The position numbers and the translations under genes are program-made. The notes under the pieces are model-generated. The model searched no databases, was not told the DNA's origin, and saw nothing but the letters and a program-made list of their open reading frames with translations. From an uncultured Bacilli bacterium (GTDB lineage: Bacteria; Bacillota_I; Bacilli_A; RF39; UBA660), in NCBI GenBank assembly GCA_947632275.1, contig CANROR010000007.1, positions 1-29,337 on the forward strand: a DNA stretch of 29,337 nt. The letters are read 5' to 3'. Below are positions 16,607-23,602 of this stretch, in pieces; within the stretch, counting starts at the first letter, position 1; every line of letters starts with the position of its first letter.

Positions 16607-16636
16607 ACCTAAAAATAAGATATAATATTTTTAGGT
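16607..16636. promoter_or_regulatory. 10-bp perfect inverted repeat over the yigZ -10 box
   Basis: ACCTAAAAAT (16607-16616) and ATTTTTAGGT (16627-16636) flank 10 nt that contain the plus-strand TATAAT (16621-16626). It lies in the divergent uvrC/yigZ promoter region and could be an operator or a chance palindrome in AT-rich DNA. Confidence 0.5.
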
Positions 16637-16994
16637 GATAAAAATTAAACTTTTAAAGGAAAAAACGATGGAAGTAAAAAAATCTAAATTTATTAGCTAT
16701 GCTTATGAAATTGCCAATGCCACCGAAGTAAAGGACATCTTAAGCACAATTAAAGATAAACATAATAAAGCTACGCATATTGTCTATGCTTATAAATGTG
16801 GGGCCATGGCCGGGAAAACGGATGCCGGCGAACCCAAAGGCAGTGCCGGCAGTCAAATCTATAATTTAATTGAACTTAAAGCTTTAGATAATATCTTAAT
16901 TATCATAGTGCGTTATTTTGGTGGCACGAAACTCGGAATTGGTCTTTTAACAAGAACTTATCGCACGGCTGCTTTAGAGGTAATAAAAAAATAA
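16635..16994 (+). CDS. YigZ/IMPACT-family protein, single-domain form
   Basis: 119 residues (or 108). The UPF0029/IMPACT N-terminal domain is clear: KKSKFISY, DKHNKATHIVYAYKCG, TDAGEPKGSAGSQIY and VRYFGGTKLGIGLLTRTY. Typical bacterial YigZ proteins are ~200 residues with a second DUF1949 domain; that domain is missing and the DNA beyond encodes thioredoxin on the other strand. The start is uncertain. The GTG at 16635 keeps the family's first strand but has no ribosome-binding site and would be leaderless from the TATAAT at 16621-16626. The ATG at 16668 has AAAGGA seven nt upstream. Biochemical role is not settled in the family; ribosome or translation-stress links are known for eukaryotic IMPACT. 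Confidence 0.88.
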   Translation: MIKIKLLKEKTMEVKKSKFISYAYEIANATEVKDILSTIKDKHNKATHIVYAYKCGAMAGKTDAGEPKGSAGSQIYNLIELKALDNILIIIVRYFGGTKLGIGLLTRTYRTAALEVIKK

Positions 16995-17017
16995 TTAGAT
17001 TTCGCTAATTATTTTTT
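16986..17017. terminator. bidirectional terminator inside the ends of yigZ and trxA
   Basis: A perfect 13-bp stem (AAAAAATAATTAG / CTAATTATTTTTT) with a 6-nt loop. It spans the adjacent stop codons of the two convergent genes, so each coding end forms half of the hairpin. Confidence 0.9.
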
Positions 17018-17291
17018 CTAATTCGGCTTTACTTCGTAGGCCAATTTCTTTTTTTACTTCTTTTTTGTCTTTATAGAAGATAAGGGTCGGAATACTCATT
17101 ATTCCGTTTTTGCGGGCCAACTCATCATGAACATCAACATTTACTTTAATAATCGTTATATTTTCTAATTGTTCTAAAATTGGCGCCAACATTTTACATG
17201 GACCACACCAATCGGCATAAAAATCAACTAAAGTAAGTTCATTTCCTAAAATATCTTCTAAATTTTCATTTTGTTCTAAATGTTTAACCAT
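16995..17291 (-). CDS. trxA: thioredoxin
   Basis: A cytosolic dithiol reductant. 98 residues with the WCGPC active site (Cys29, Cys32) and the cis-proline Pro68 in MSIPTLIF. LVDFYADWCGPCKMLAPILE is classic for the family. The ATG follows AAAGGGGGG by about nine nt. It lies directly downstream of the CvpA gene (17 nt) in the trxA-uvrC-cvpA-rnhC cluster of Bacilli. Its last codons are part of a bidirectional terminator shared with yigZ. Confidence 0.97.
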   Translation of the reverse strand: MVKHLEQNENLEDILGNELTLVDFYADWCGPCKMLAPILEQLENITIIKVNVDVHDELARKNGIMSIPTLIFYKDKKEVKKEIGLRSKAELEKIISEI

Positions 17292-17307
17292 TTACATATT
17301 CCCCCCT

Positions 17308-18000
17308 TTATGAAAACTGAATATTTTCTAAATCGATTTTTTTGGCATCGCCTAATTCTTGAACCTTTTCTTTACTGATGACATTGTAATGAATCATCGT
17401 TGAAAGAATTTTGACATTTAAGGCTTTTTTATCGGTACTCTTATCAGTATTTATTAATTCATTAATATCTTCCATAGCTAAAGTCGTTTTAACCATTACT
17501 TGCCCCATGAAAGGTAAACGTTCTAGTAAAATGATTCCAGTAGCGCTTTCCTTAACATAATTAGTAGTTGGAGCGGTTTGAAATAAAATAAAAGTAACAA
17601 TGAAAGCAAAAGCTAAACCTTCAATGGCTCCCACGATAGCACCTAAAATTTTTGAGGGAATCGCCAAGACGATTGTCAATTTTAATAATTTTTCAATTAA
17701 ACCAGAAATAGAAATAATTATATTTAAAATGCAATATAAGATTATATAAATGACAATAAATGATAATAGTTCATAAACTATAATATTCATTGCACTTATG
17801 CCATTAAATATCCCTCCAAAATTGAAAAATGGTAGTTTATCCATCAAAAAGTTAGCTAAATAATCTTTTAAAATATAAGCAATTATCGCAATACTTACCG
17901 TTCCGATTAATTGGACTAAGCTTTTAATAACTCCTTTCCGAAAACCAAAAAAGGCGCCAAATGCAAAAAATAGAATTATAATAACATCAACAAAATTCAA
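17308..18000 (-). CDS. CvpA-family membrane protein
   Basis: About 230 residues with four to five membrane segments in the first 150 residues. The N-terminus, NFVDVIIILFFAFGAFFGFRKGVIKSL (split here as NFVDVIIILFF and GFRKGVIKSL), is typical of CvpA/YshB. The C-terminal ~60 residues are soluble and charged. No ATG is available: a TTG at 18006 lies only one base after GGG, whereas a second in-frame TTG at 18000 has GAAGGG seven nt upstream, so I chose that. In Bacillus yshB lies between rnhC/zapA and polX; here polX and mutS2 are absent. Function in Firmicutes is poorly defined. Confidence 0.85.
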   Translation of the reverse strand: MNFVDVIIILFFAFGAFFGFRKGVIKSLVQLIGTVSIAIIAYILKDYLANFLMDKLPFFNFGGIFNGISAMNIIVYELLSFIVIYIILYCILNIIISISGLIEKLLKLTIVLAIPSKILGAIVGAIEGLAFAFIVTFILFQTAPTTNYVKESATGIILLERLPFMGQVMVKTTLAMEDINELINTDKSTDKKALNVKILSTMIHYNVISKEKVQELGDAKKIDLENIQFS

Positions 18001-18092
18001 CTTCAATCCCTTCTTCCATATTATAATTATATTATAATTATGATGAAAAATAAAGTTAATTATGCTAAAATTATTTTAAAGAGGTGTAAAAA

Positions 18093-19022
18093 GTGACAAT
18101 TGTTTTTAAAATAAGTGATAATTTAAAACCGAAATTAATTAAATATTATGAAAACTTAAGAAGAGAAAAAACGCCACCCTATGCCGTTTTTCAAGCCCAA
18201 GAAGCCGATACTATTATTACCTTATATGAAAGTGGCAAAGTAATGTTTCAAGGAATTTCCGCCGATATTGATGCTAATATTTGGATAGATTTAGAAAAGA
18301 AATTTAATAATCGCGATATTGATATCAATGGAAAAGAAAAGAAAAAAGAAAAAAAAGAAATTAATTATCATTTAAATAATTATAATACATTAGGTTCCGA
18401 TGAAGTGGGAACTGGTGATTTCTTTGGCCCTATTATTGTTACCGCCACTTATGTATCCAAAGAAAATCAAGCATTTTTACAAGAATTAAAAGTTGGCGAT
18501 TCGAAAAAAATAACTGATGAAAAAATTAAAGAAATTGCTCCCCAAATAATGCAAAAAATCCCCTATGCTACTTTAAAATTAGATAACGAAACTTATAATA
18601 AAAATTATGGGGATGACTTAAATATGAATAAAACTAAAGCCATTTTACATAATAAAGTCTTATTAAAACTTTTAGAAAAAGGCCTTAATCCTGAGAAAAT
18701 TGTCGTCGATCAATTTGTTAATCCCCAAAAATATTTTGAGTATTTAACCGATCAAGTACAAAGAGTTAAAAATATCTTTTTTACCCCGAAAGCGGAAGAT
18801 CAATGCTTATCCGTTGCTTGTGCTTCCATTATCAGTCGTTATTTCTTTTTACAAGAAATGAATAAATTATCGCAAAAACTAGGAATTGAAATTCCGAAAG
18901 GCGCAGGAACTATTGTCGATGAAGTAGCCCAAAATATTGTCAAAGACAAAGGAATTGATTACTTAAATAAAATTGCCAAATTAAACTTTAAAAATATGCA
19001 AAAAATTAAGGAAGAGAAATAA
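18093..19022 (+). CDS. rnhC: ribonuclease HIII
   Basis: Cleaves the RNA strand of RNA-DNA hybrids; typical of Firmicutes that lack RNase HI. 309 residues. The N-terminal TBP-like substrate-binding domain covers ~1-85. The catalytic domain starts at LGSDEVGTGDFFGP with Asp103 and Glu104, followed by VGDSKKITDEKI, IVVDQFVNP and CLSVACASIISRY. Start is GTG, preceded by AGAGGTG. A TAAAAT with an extended TG lies upstream at about 18069. It is divergent from cvpA, with zapA missing from the usual Bacillus order. The stop codon lies inside its terminator. Confidence 0.97.
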   Translation: MTIVFKISDNLKPKLIKYYENLRREKTPPYAVFQAQEADTIITLYESGKVMFQGISADIDANIWIDLEKKFNNRDIDINGKEKKKEKKEINYHLNNYNTLGSDEVGTGDFFGPIIVTATYVSKENQAFLQELKVGDSKKITDEKIKEIAPQIMQKIPYATLKLDNETYNKNYGDDLNMNKTKAILHNKVLLKLLEKGLNPEKIVVDQFVNPQKYFEYLTDQVQRVKNIFFTPKAEDQCLSVACASIISRYFFLQEMNKLSQKLGIEIPKGAGTIVDEVAQNIVKDKGIDYLNKIAKLNFKNMQKIKEEK

Positions 19023-19036
19023 ATTTTTTCTTCCTT
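19008..19036. terminator. bidirectional terminator between rnhC and surface gene C
   Basis: AAGGAAGAGAAA pairs with TTTTTTCTTCCTT (one G-U) around a short loop. T runs follow on the plus strand and also on the minus strand. It overlaps the rnhC stop codon. Confidence 0.8.
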
Positions 19037-19038
19037 TT

Positions 19039-20268
19039 TTAAACGTTATTTGCAACTGATAATCTATAAGGATTATTTAACTTACCTTCTCCAGATAATA
19101 AGTTTACATTACTAAGTAAATAAAATACCGGTCTAACCACATATTTAGCAGTAACGCTACTACTATAAGTACCATTGTAGCCAACATAACCCGTTGGATC
19201 AATACTCCAGACCGCAAAACTATAATGAGATCTTCGCGTTAAAATCCATTCATTTTTATCAGTAGAGGTATATAACCAATTTTCTTCTTTTGTCAAACTA
19301 TAATTATTTAACTTAGTATTCCACCATTTGTCACTTGCCGCAAAACAATAATCACTTCCATACATTATGCCAATATTGGCTTTTGTTGTCGTGGGATTAG
19401 CTTTATAAATTCCCACATCTTCATCTATTCCCATTTCATATTTATAAAATTGTTGGGGAGTTACGCTTCCATCGCTACAACCGGCAATTTGCCAATTATG
19501 ATCTTTAAAAATTAATTTTTGAACTGATGTATCTAGAGAATTATAAAATGTTCCATTTAATTCATTTTTTAAACTAGAATATTCCCATTCATTACTATAA
19601 TGACCATCTACTTTGTCAATATTTTCAGAATTATGCCATTGCATATTTCCCAAAGAAGTATTTTTTATTAATTTCATTTCATATTGATCTTGGTCATTTT
19701 TAAATAATCCTATTATCCGATATAAATCGTCGTTTGTTTCACAAGAACCTGTAGTTTTATTATCTAAACAAATATAATTATGGACGACATCGTTACCACC
19801 AGAATAACGATAACTTAAGTCTTCTGCTTCTAAACCGCAATTTGCTTCACTATCATTATCACACTTACCATCATGATAAATTATAGCCCCATCTTTTTGA
19901 TAATTTTTAATAAAACATTCAGCCATATTTTGATTTCGACATAAACTTCCTAAAGCATCATAATCGAAATAAGCGTAGCAATAATCAGTTTTAGTTCCTT
20001 TTATGGTTAAAGAACCATTTTCATAATTTATTTTACTACCATTTAGACATTTACTTAAATTTCGATTTAACACATAATTTTCTTGGGGAAATTCATTTAC
20101 TTCATTATACTTTCCGCTTCCCACTTCTTTTTCAAGCATAATACTTAAAGAATTTAATTTTTTGATATTAGCTTCATTTTTAACAATTTCATTTTCTGGT
20201 TGAGGATAAATTAAAACTATTCCTACGATTAATATAAGTATTGTACTCAATATTATTTTTCTTTTCAT
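19039..20268 (-). CDS. surface-anchored protein C, close paralogue of A
   Basis: 409 residues. It has a signal anchor at residues 1-21 and then blocks nearly identical to A: VGSGKYNEVNEFPQENYVLN, KCLNGSKINYENGS, FDYDALGSLCRNQNMAECF, IIYHDG, DLSYRYSGG and LYRIIGLFKND. The DNA of A and C is also highly similar here, which points to recent duplication or gene conversion. The distal half diverges (HNWQIAGCSD, NEWILTRR, VVRPVFYL, NPYRL) while keeping the shared skeleton. The ATG has AGAGG seven nt upstream. Unlike A and B, its TA-tract module lies about 110 bp away, with a second promoter in between. Located far from A and B, between rnhC and greA. Function unknown. Confidence 0.75.
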   Translation of the reverse strand: MKRKIILSTILILIVGIVLIYPQPENEIVKNEANIKKLNSLSIMLEKEVGSGKYNEVNEFPQENYVLNRNLSKCLNGSKINYENGSLTIKGTKTDYCYAYFDYDALGSLCRNQNMAECFIKNYQKDGAIIYHDGKCDNDSEANCGLEAEDLSYRYSGGNDVVHNYICLDNKTTGSCETNDDLYRIIGLFKNDQDQYEMKLIKNTSLGNMQWHNSENIDKVDGHYSNEWEYSSLKNELNGTFYNSLDTSVQKLIFKDHNWQIAGCSDGSVTPQQFYKYEMGIDEDVGIYKANPTTTKANIGIMYGSDYCFAASDKWWNTKLNNYSLTKEENWLYTSTDKNEWILTRRSHYSFAVWSIDPTGYVGYNGTYSSSVTAKYVVRPVFYLLSNVNLLSGEGKLNNPYRLSVANNV

Positions 20269-20334
20269 AAGACAACCTCTTTTTCATTTTATAACGATTG
20301 TTATTTATATCTTGTCGATTTTTAGCTTATCAAA

Positions 20335-20363
20335 ATTATACATCTATTTTCGTGTAAATTCAA
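20335..20363 (-). promoter_or_regulatory. second, fixed-spacer promoter of surface gene C
   Basis: TTGAAT (20358-20363), 17-nt non-repetitive spacer, TATAAT (20335-20340), between the TA-tract module and the start of C. It could give TA-independent expression. Confidence 0.65.
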
Positions 20364-20367
20364 TCAA
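20344..20367 (-). other. possible 7-residue leader ORF after the TA-tract module of C
   Basis: The module's AGGA is 8 nt upstream of a TTG that opens seven codons (MIEFTRK) and then TAG. In A and B the same AGGA serves the surface gene itself. This may be a leader peptide or a remnant of a displaced start; very short, so tentative. Confidence 0.3.
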
Positions 20368-20375
20368 TTATAAAA

Positions 20376-20420
20376 TCCTACTTTCACCCATAATTATATA
20401 TATATATATATATATTCAAG
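20376..20420 (-). promoter_or_regulatory. TA-tract promoter module upstream of surface gene C, (TA)10
   Basis: Identical to the module of gene A, including ten TA units. TTGAAT (20414-20419) and TATAAT (20393-20398) are 15 nt apart, so the copy is predicted weak or OFF. Confidence 0.72.
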
Positions 20421-20455
20421 GCCTAAATTTATTTTTGACAAATATTTTGACAATT

Positions 20456-20480
20456 AAAAAAGGCAGATTACTCTGACCTT
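20456..20480 (-). terminator. intrinsic terminator of greA
   Basis: Minus strand: AAGG-CAGA pairs with TCTG-CCTT (one bulged T) around a GTAA loop, followed by six T. It starts at the greA stop codon. Confidence 0.75.
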
Positions 20481-20946
20481 ATGCTATTTTAACTATTTTA
20501 ATATTATAGCCGCCATTAGGGCTTTCCACATTTACGGTATCCCCTTTTTTATGTTTTAAAAGGGCAATTCCTAATGGTGATTCATTGGATATTTTATTTT
20601 CAAAAGGATCAGCTTCCATCGAACCAACGACTTTATATTCTTCTTCTTCACCATCATCATAACTAATAGTAACGGTTGAACCTAAATTAACTACTGATTT
20701 ATCAGAATTGTCTATAATTTCACAATGTTCTAATTTATATTCTAATTCGGATATTTTAGCTTCAATCATCGCTTGTTCGTTGCGTGCTGCATCATAATCC
20801 GCATTTTCGGATAAATCACCTAAGGCTCTAGCTTCTTTTAAAGCTTTAATTACTTCTGGTCTTCTAACCGTTTTTAACTCATTTAATTCCGTTTCTGCTT
20901 GTAAATAACCTTCAGCTGTTAAAACAAATTTTTGATCTTTTTTCAT
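20479..20946 (-). CDS. greA: transcription elongation factor GreA
   Basis: Rescues backtracked RNA polymerase by stimulating transcript cleavage. 155 residues, against ~157 in the family. The N-terminal coiled coil covers residues ~1-75 (FVLTAEGYLQAETELNELK, ARALGDLSENADYDAARNEQ; the acidic tip is DLSENADY). The C-terminal FKBP-like domain includes SPLGIALLKHKKGDTV. An in-frame TTG would add 11 residues (MIKHEGDKIKK), but the family begins at the ATG taken here, with AAGGAG 14 nt upstream, a rather long gap. It has its own promoter and terminator. In Bacillus udk sits between yrrO and greA; udk is missing here. Confidence 0.95.
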   Translation of the reverse strand: MKKDQKFVLTAEGYLQAETELNELKTVRRPEVIKALKEARALGDLSENADYDAARNEQAMIEAKISELEYKLEHCEIIDNSDKSVVNLGSTVTISYDDGEEEEYKVVGSMEADPFENKISNESPLGIALLKHKKGDTVNVESPNGGYNIKIVKIA

Positions 20947-20985
20947 TTTCTTGATCTTATCTCCTTCATGTTTTATCAAGTACTA

Positions 20986-21014
20986 ATGTTACACTAAAAA
21001 AATATATTTGTCAA
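20986..21014 (-). promoter_or_regulatory. sigma-A promoter of greA
   Basis: TTGACA (21009-21014), 17-nt spacer, TAACAT (20986-20991), upstream of the greA ATG. Confidence 0.75.
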
Positions 21015-21062
21015 ATGCTTTTTTTAACTTGTATATTATATGCGGAAAAATCCTCAAAAGTA

Positions 21063-22244
21063 CTAGATAATTTCAAATATTTTTAACCGCATCATATCAT
21101 CTTTTTCCAAAGCTTTATCAATTTTTAAATAAACAATCATTTGCGGATGTCTTGCCACATCAATAGGCTTTAAATCCTCATCATATATAGCTTTAATCTC
21201 ATAATCAAAAGTTTCGTGATTGGGCCCAAAAAATTGGACGGTATCGCCAACTTTAAAGTAATTTCGTTGTTCAATTTTGGCTAAATGAGTTTTGGCATCA
21301 TATTCCAGTACTATCCCTAAAAAATCTTGATTAGATAATTCTTCGCGACCTAAATAGTATTGTTCATCGACACTAGGCAATTTATCATAAAATTGGGGCG
21401 TTGAATCCCGATTAGCACACCGATTTAAAATGTTTAAATAATATTCAACTTCCCTACTTGTTAAACTATTCGTTAAAATTTTATCAATTAACCGACGATA
21501 AACTAAAATGACAGTGGCAATATAATATATAGAACGCATCCGGCCTTCAATTTTAAACGAATTGATGCCAATATCAATCATATCTTTAATAAATGGTACC
21601 ATGTTTAAGTCTTTCGGCGTAATTAATAAATCCGGATTATCTGGAACTTGAAAATTCCAACGACAAATTTGAGCGCAACCACCGCGATTGGCATCTCGGC
21701 CTGTGACGTAGTTTGATAATACGCATTTCCCTGAAAAAGAAGTACACATGGCTCCATGAATAAAACATTCAATATCGATGCCCGTATTTTTTTTAATCGA
21801 GATAATATCTTCCCGGGATGCTTCCCGAGCTAAAACAATTCTTTTAACCCCCAGTTTTTGCCAAAATTTTGCACTGCCCGAATTTAGGACACTAGCTTGG
21901 GTCGATAAATGAACCTCTAATGGTAATGCCAGTTCTTGAACTAATTTTACAACACTAATATCACTCGCAATAATCGCATCAACGCCAATATTGGCTAAAC
22001 TTTTTAAATAATCTTCTAAACCATCAAAATCACTATCATGGAATACTATATTGACCGCCACATATACTTTTTTGCCTAAAGCATGAGCATAATCAGTAGC
22101 TACGGCAATTTCTTCTAAATTTAAATTCTTGGCATTGGCTCTTAAACTAAACCGTTGACCACCAAAATAAACGGCATCGGCGCCATAATGAAAAGCAATT
22201 TTGATATTTTCAAGTCTTCCGGCCGGAGCTAATAATTCAATCAT
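21063..22244 (-). CDS. trhP2: U32-family tRNA hydroxylation protein (TrhP2/YrrO type)
   Basis: About 393 residues. Family members (TrhP in E. coli and Bacillus) make 5-hydroxyuridine at tRNA position 34 and were once called U32 peptidases. Visible motifs are LLAPAGRLENIKIAFHYGAD, VYFGGQRFSLRA, the U32 signature ECFIHGAMCTSFSGKCVLSN and GGCAQICRW. The cysteines of the last two motifs are the likely metal/cluster ligands. An ORF extends 18 codons further upstream, but AAAGGAGGGG lies ideally before the ATG chosen. It overlaps the preceding gene by 8 nt. With the adjacent methyltransferase this gives the mo5U34 pathway of Gram-positive bacteria. Confidence 0.92.
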   Translation of the reverse strand: MIELLAPAGRLENIKIAFHYGADAVYFGGQRFSLRANAKNLNLEEIAVATDYAHALGKKVYVAVNIVFHDSDFDGLEDYLKSLANIGVDAIIASDISVVKLVQELALPLEVHLSTQASVLNSGSAKFWQKLGVKRIVLAREASREDIISIKKNTGIDIECFIHGAMCTSFSGKCVLSNYVTGRDANRGGCAQICRWNFQVPDNPDLLITPKDLNMVPFIKDMIDIGINSFKIEGRMRSIYYIATVILVYRRLIDKILTNSLTSREVEYYLNILNRCANRDSTPQFYDKLPSVDEQYYLGREELSNQDFLGIVLEYDAKTHLAKIEQRNYFKVGDTVQFFGPNHETFDYEIKAIYDEDLKPIDVARHPQMIVYLKIDKALEKDDMMRLKIFEII

Positions 22245-23016
22245 TATTTTCCCCTCCTTTAAGTTTAAAATACGTTTTTTCATTTTGCAAAAAGTCAAAA
22301 GTATTTATCTTATCTAAATTATCTTTTAAAACATTTAAAATTTCGTCCTTACTTAAAAAAACGGGATTATAATAATATGCTAAAACATTAGGAAAATCGG
22401 CATAATTTTCTAAAAAATAGTACTTTTGAGTATAAACCACAGTTCCATAAGGATTTTCCCAAAATTTAAACTCTTTATCATTAATGGTTGTATCTAATAC
22501 TTCGGCATATTTTAAATTATTATGCTTACTATAATTAGTAAGTAAAGCCCGTCTAGAGTACATCAAAGGAATAAGCCCAAAAGTATTTAAAATTAAAGGC
22601 TTTTTACTCATTTCTAAAAGATAATTTAATTCCATAATTGTGATATCACTCGAAGTTATAATACTATCGACATAGTCTAAATAATAATTAATGGAACGAT
22701 AATTATTGCCTAAATGATTTAATAATAATATTTTTTCAACATCTAAATCTTTGACTAATTCAATTATGCCTAAATCATCAAAAATTAAACCTTTAATCTT
22801 ACTTTGGGCTAGGATTTTTTTTAATTTTTTTAAATCTTGATCCGTTAAAAGACGATTAATTAAAGCATAATCATCAATTTTAGTAATCGAAAATTCATAA
22901 GGATAACCAATACAAAAAGATTCAAGAGGATAAACTAAACGAACATCATTTAGGTCTCTTAAATCGGGGATTATTTCCTTATTGGTAACAACAACTAATT
23001 TTTCTTTTCTTTCCAT
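22237..23016 (-). CDS. divergent U32-like protein in the TrhP1/YrrN position
   Basis: 259 residues. It sits exactly where Bacillus has yrrN (trhP1). The middle part PLILNTFGLIPLMYSRRALL aligns with the U32 signature, but its cysteines are gone and there is no following CxxxCxW motif. KIKGLIFDDLGIIELVKDL and the GNNYRSINYYLDYVDSIITSS segment resemble TIM-barrel strands of the family. The ATG overlaps trmR by 22 nt and has a poor ribosome-binding site, so translational coupling is likely. It is probably a non-catalytic partner of the downstream TrhP2. Confident as a real gene from operon position; the function is inferred. Confidence 0.75.
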   Translation of the reverse strand: MERKEKLVVVTNKEIIPDLRDLNDVRLVYPLESFCIGYPYEFSITKIDDYALINRLLTDQDLKKLKKILAQSKIKGLIFDDLGIIELVKDLDVEKILLLNHLGNNYRSINYYLDYVDSIITSSDITIMELNYLLEMSKKPLILNTFGLIPLMYSRRALLTNYSKHNNLKYAEVLDTTINDKEFKFWENPYGTVVYTQKYYFLENYADFPNVLAYYYNPVFLSKDEILNVLKDNLDKINTFDFLQNEKTYFKLKGGENND

Positions 23017-23594
23017 GTACTTACTGATAAGCCATCACCTATATCATAAAATTTTGTATCAAATTCGGGATTAGTTTTTAAAAATTCCACATAACTTTCA
23101 ATTTTTTCCACTAAACTCTTTAAATTGCCTTTATCTAATTTGGCCGATTCCCCAACATAACCATGAAATTTAATATTATCGGTGATAATGGTACCATTAG
23201 GACTAAGAAAATGTTTGTATTTTTCAAAAAATTTGGTATATTGCCCTTTGGCGGCATCAATAAAAATTAAATCATATTTTAAATCTTCGCTTAAATTAAG
23301 TTCCAAAGCATCTTGAAAAACGACATTTATCTTTTTTTCCATGCCACATTTTTTGACATTTTTTAAGCATTCCATATACCGGACATCATCGCGTTCAATG
23401 GTTGTAACTTGGGCTTCTTGAGTAGATGAAGCCATCAAAATAGCCGAATAACCAATGGCACTACCAATTTCTAAAATGTTTTTAATTTCATGGCTTTTAA
23501 TATATTTCATAATAAAAGCAATTGATTTTTTTTCAATAATAGGAACATTATTTTCTATGGCATATTGTTCCATTTCTAAAATATTTTGTTTCAT
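22995..23594 (-). CDS. trmR: tRNA 5-hydroxyuridine methyltransferase TrmR (O-methyltransferase)
   Basis: 199 residues, class I SAM methyltransferase. Motif I is NILEIGSAIGYSAILMA (~35-51), the acidic loop TIERDD follows, and LIFIDAAKGQYTKFFEKY (~110) is the catalytic region of the COMT/YrrM group. Bacillus TrmR (YrrM) methylates ho5U34 to mo5U34 in tRNA, and it sits next to the U32 genes, as here. The order mltG-trmR-trhP1-trhP2 is the Bacillus order. It starts 8 nt after mltG. Confidence 0.93.
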   Translation of the reverse strand: MKQNILEMEQYAIENNVPIIEKKSIAFIMKYIKSHEIKNILEIGSAIGYSAILMASSTQEAQVTTIERDDVRYMECLKNVKKCGMEKKINVVFQDALELNLSEDLKYDLIFIDAAKGQYTKFFEKYKHFLSPNGTIITDNIKFHGYVGESAKLDKGNLKSLVEKIESYVEFLKTNPEFDTKFYDIGDGLSVSTWKEKKN

Positions 23595-23602
23595 ATTACT
23601 CC

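Noticed and set aside
2803..20268. Diversity-generating retroelement acting on the variable C-termini
   Set aside because: No reverse transcriptase, template repeat or A-specific mismatch pattern is visible in the window.
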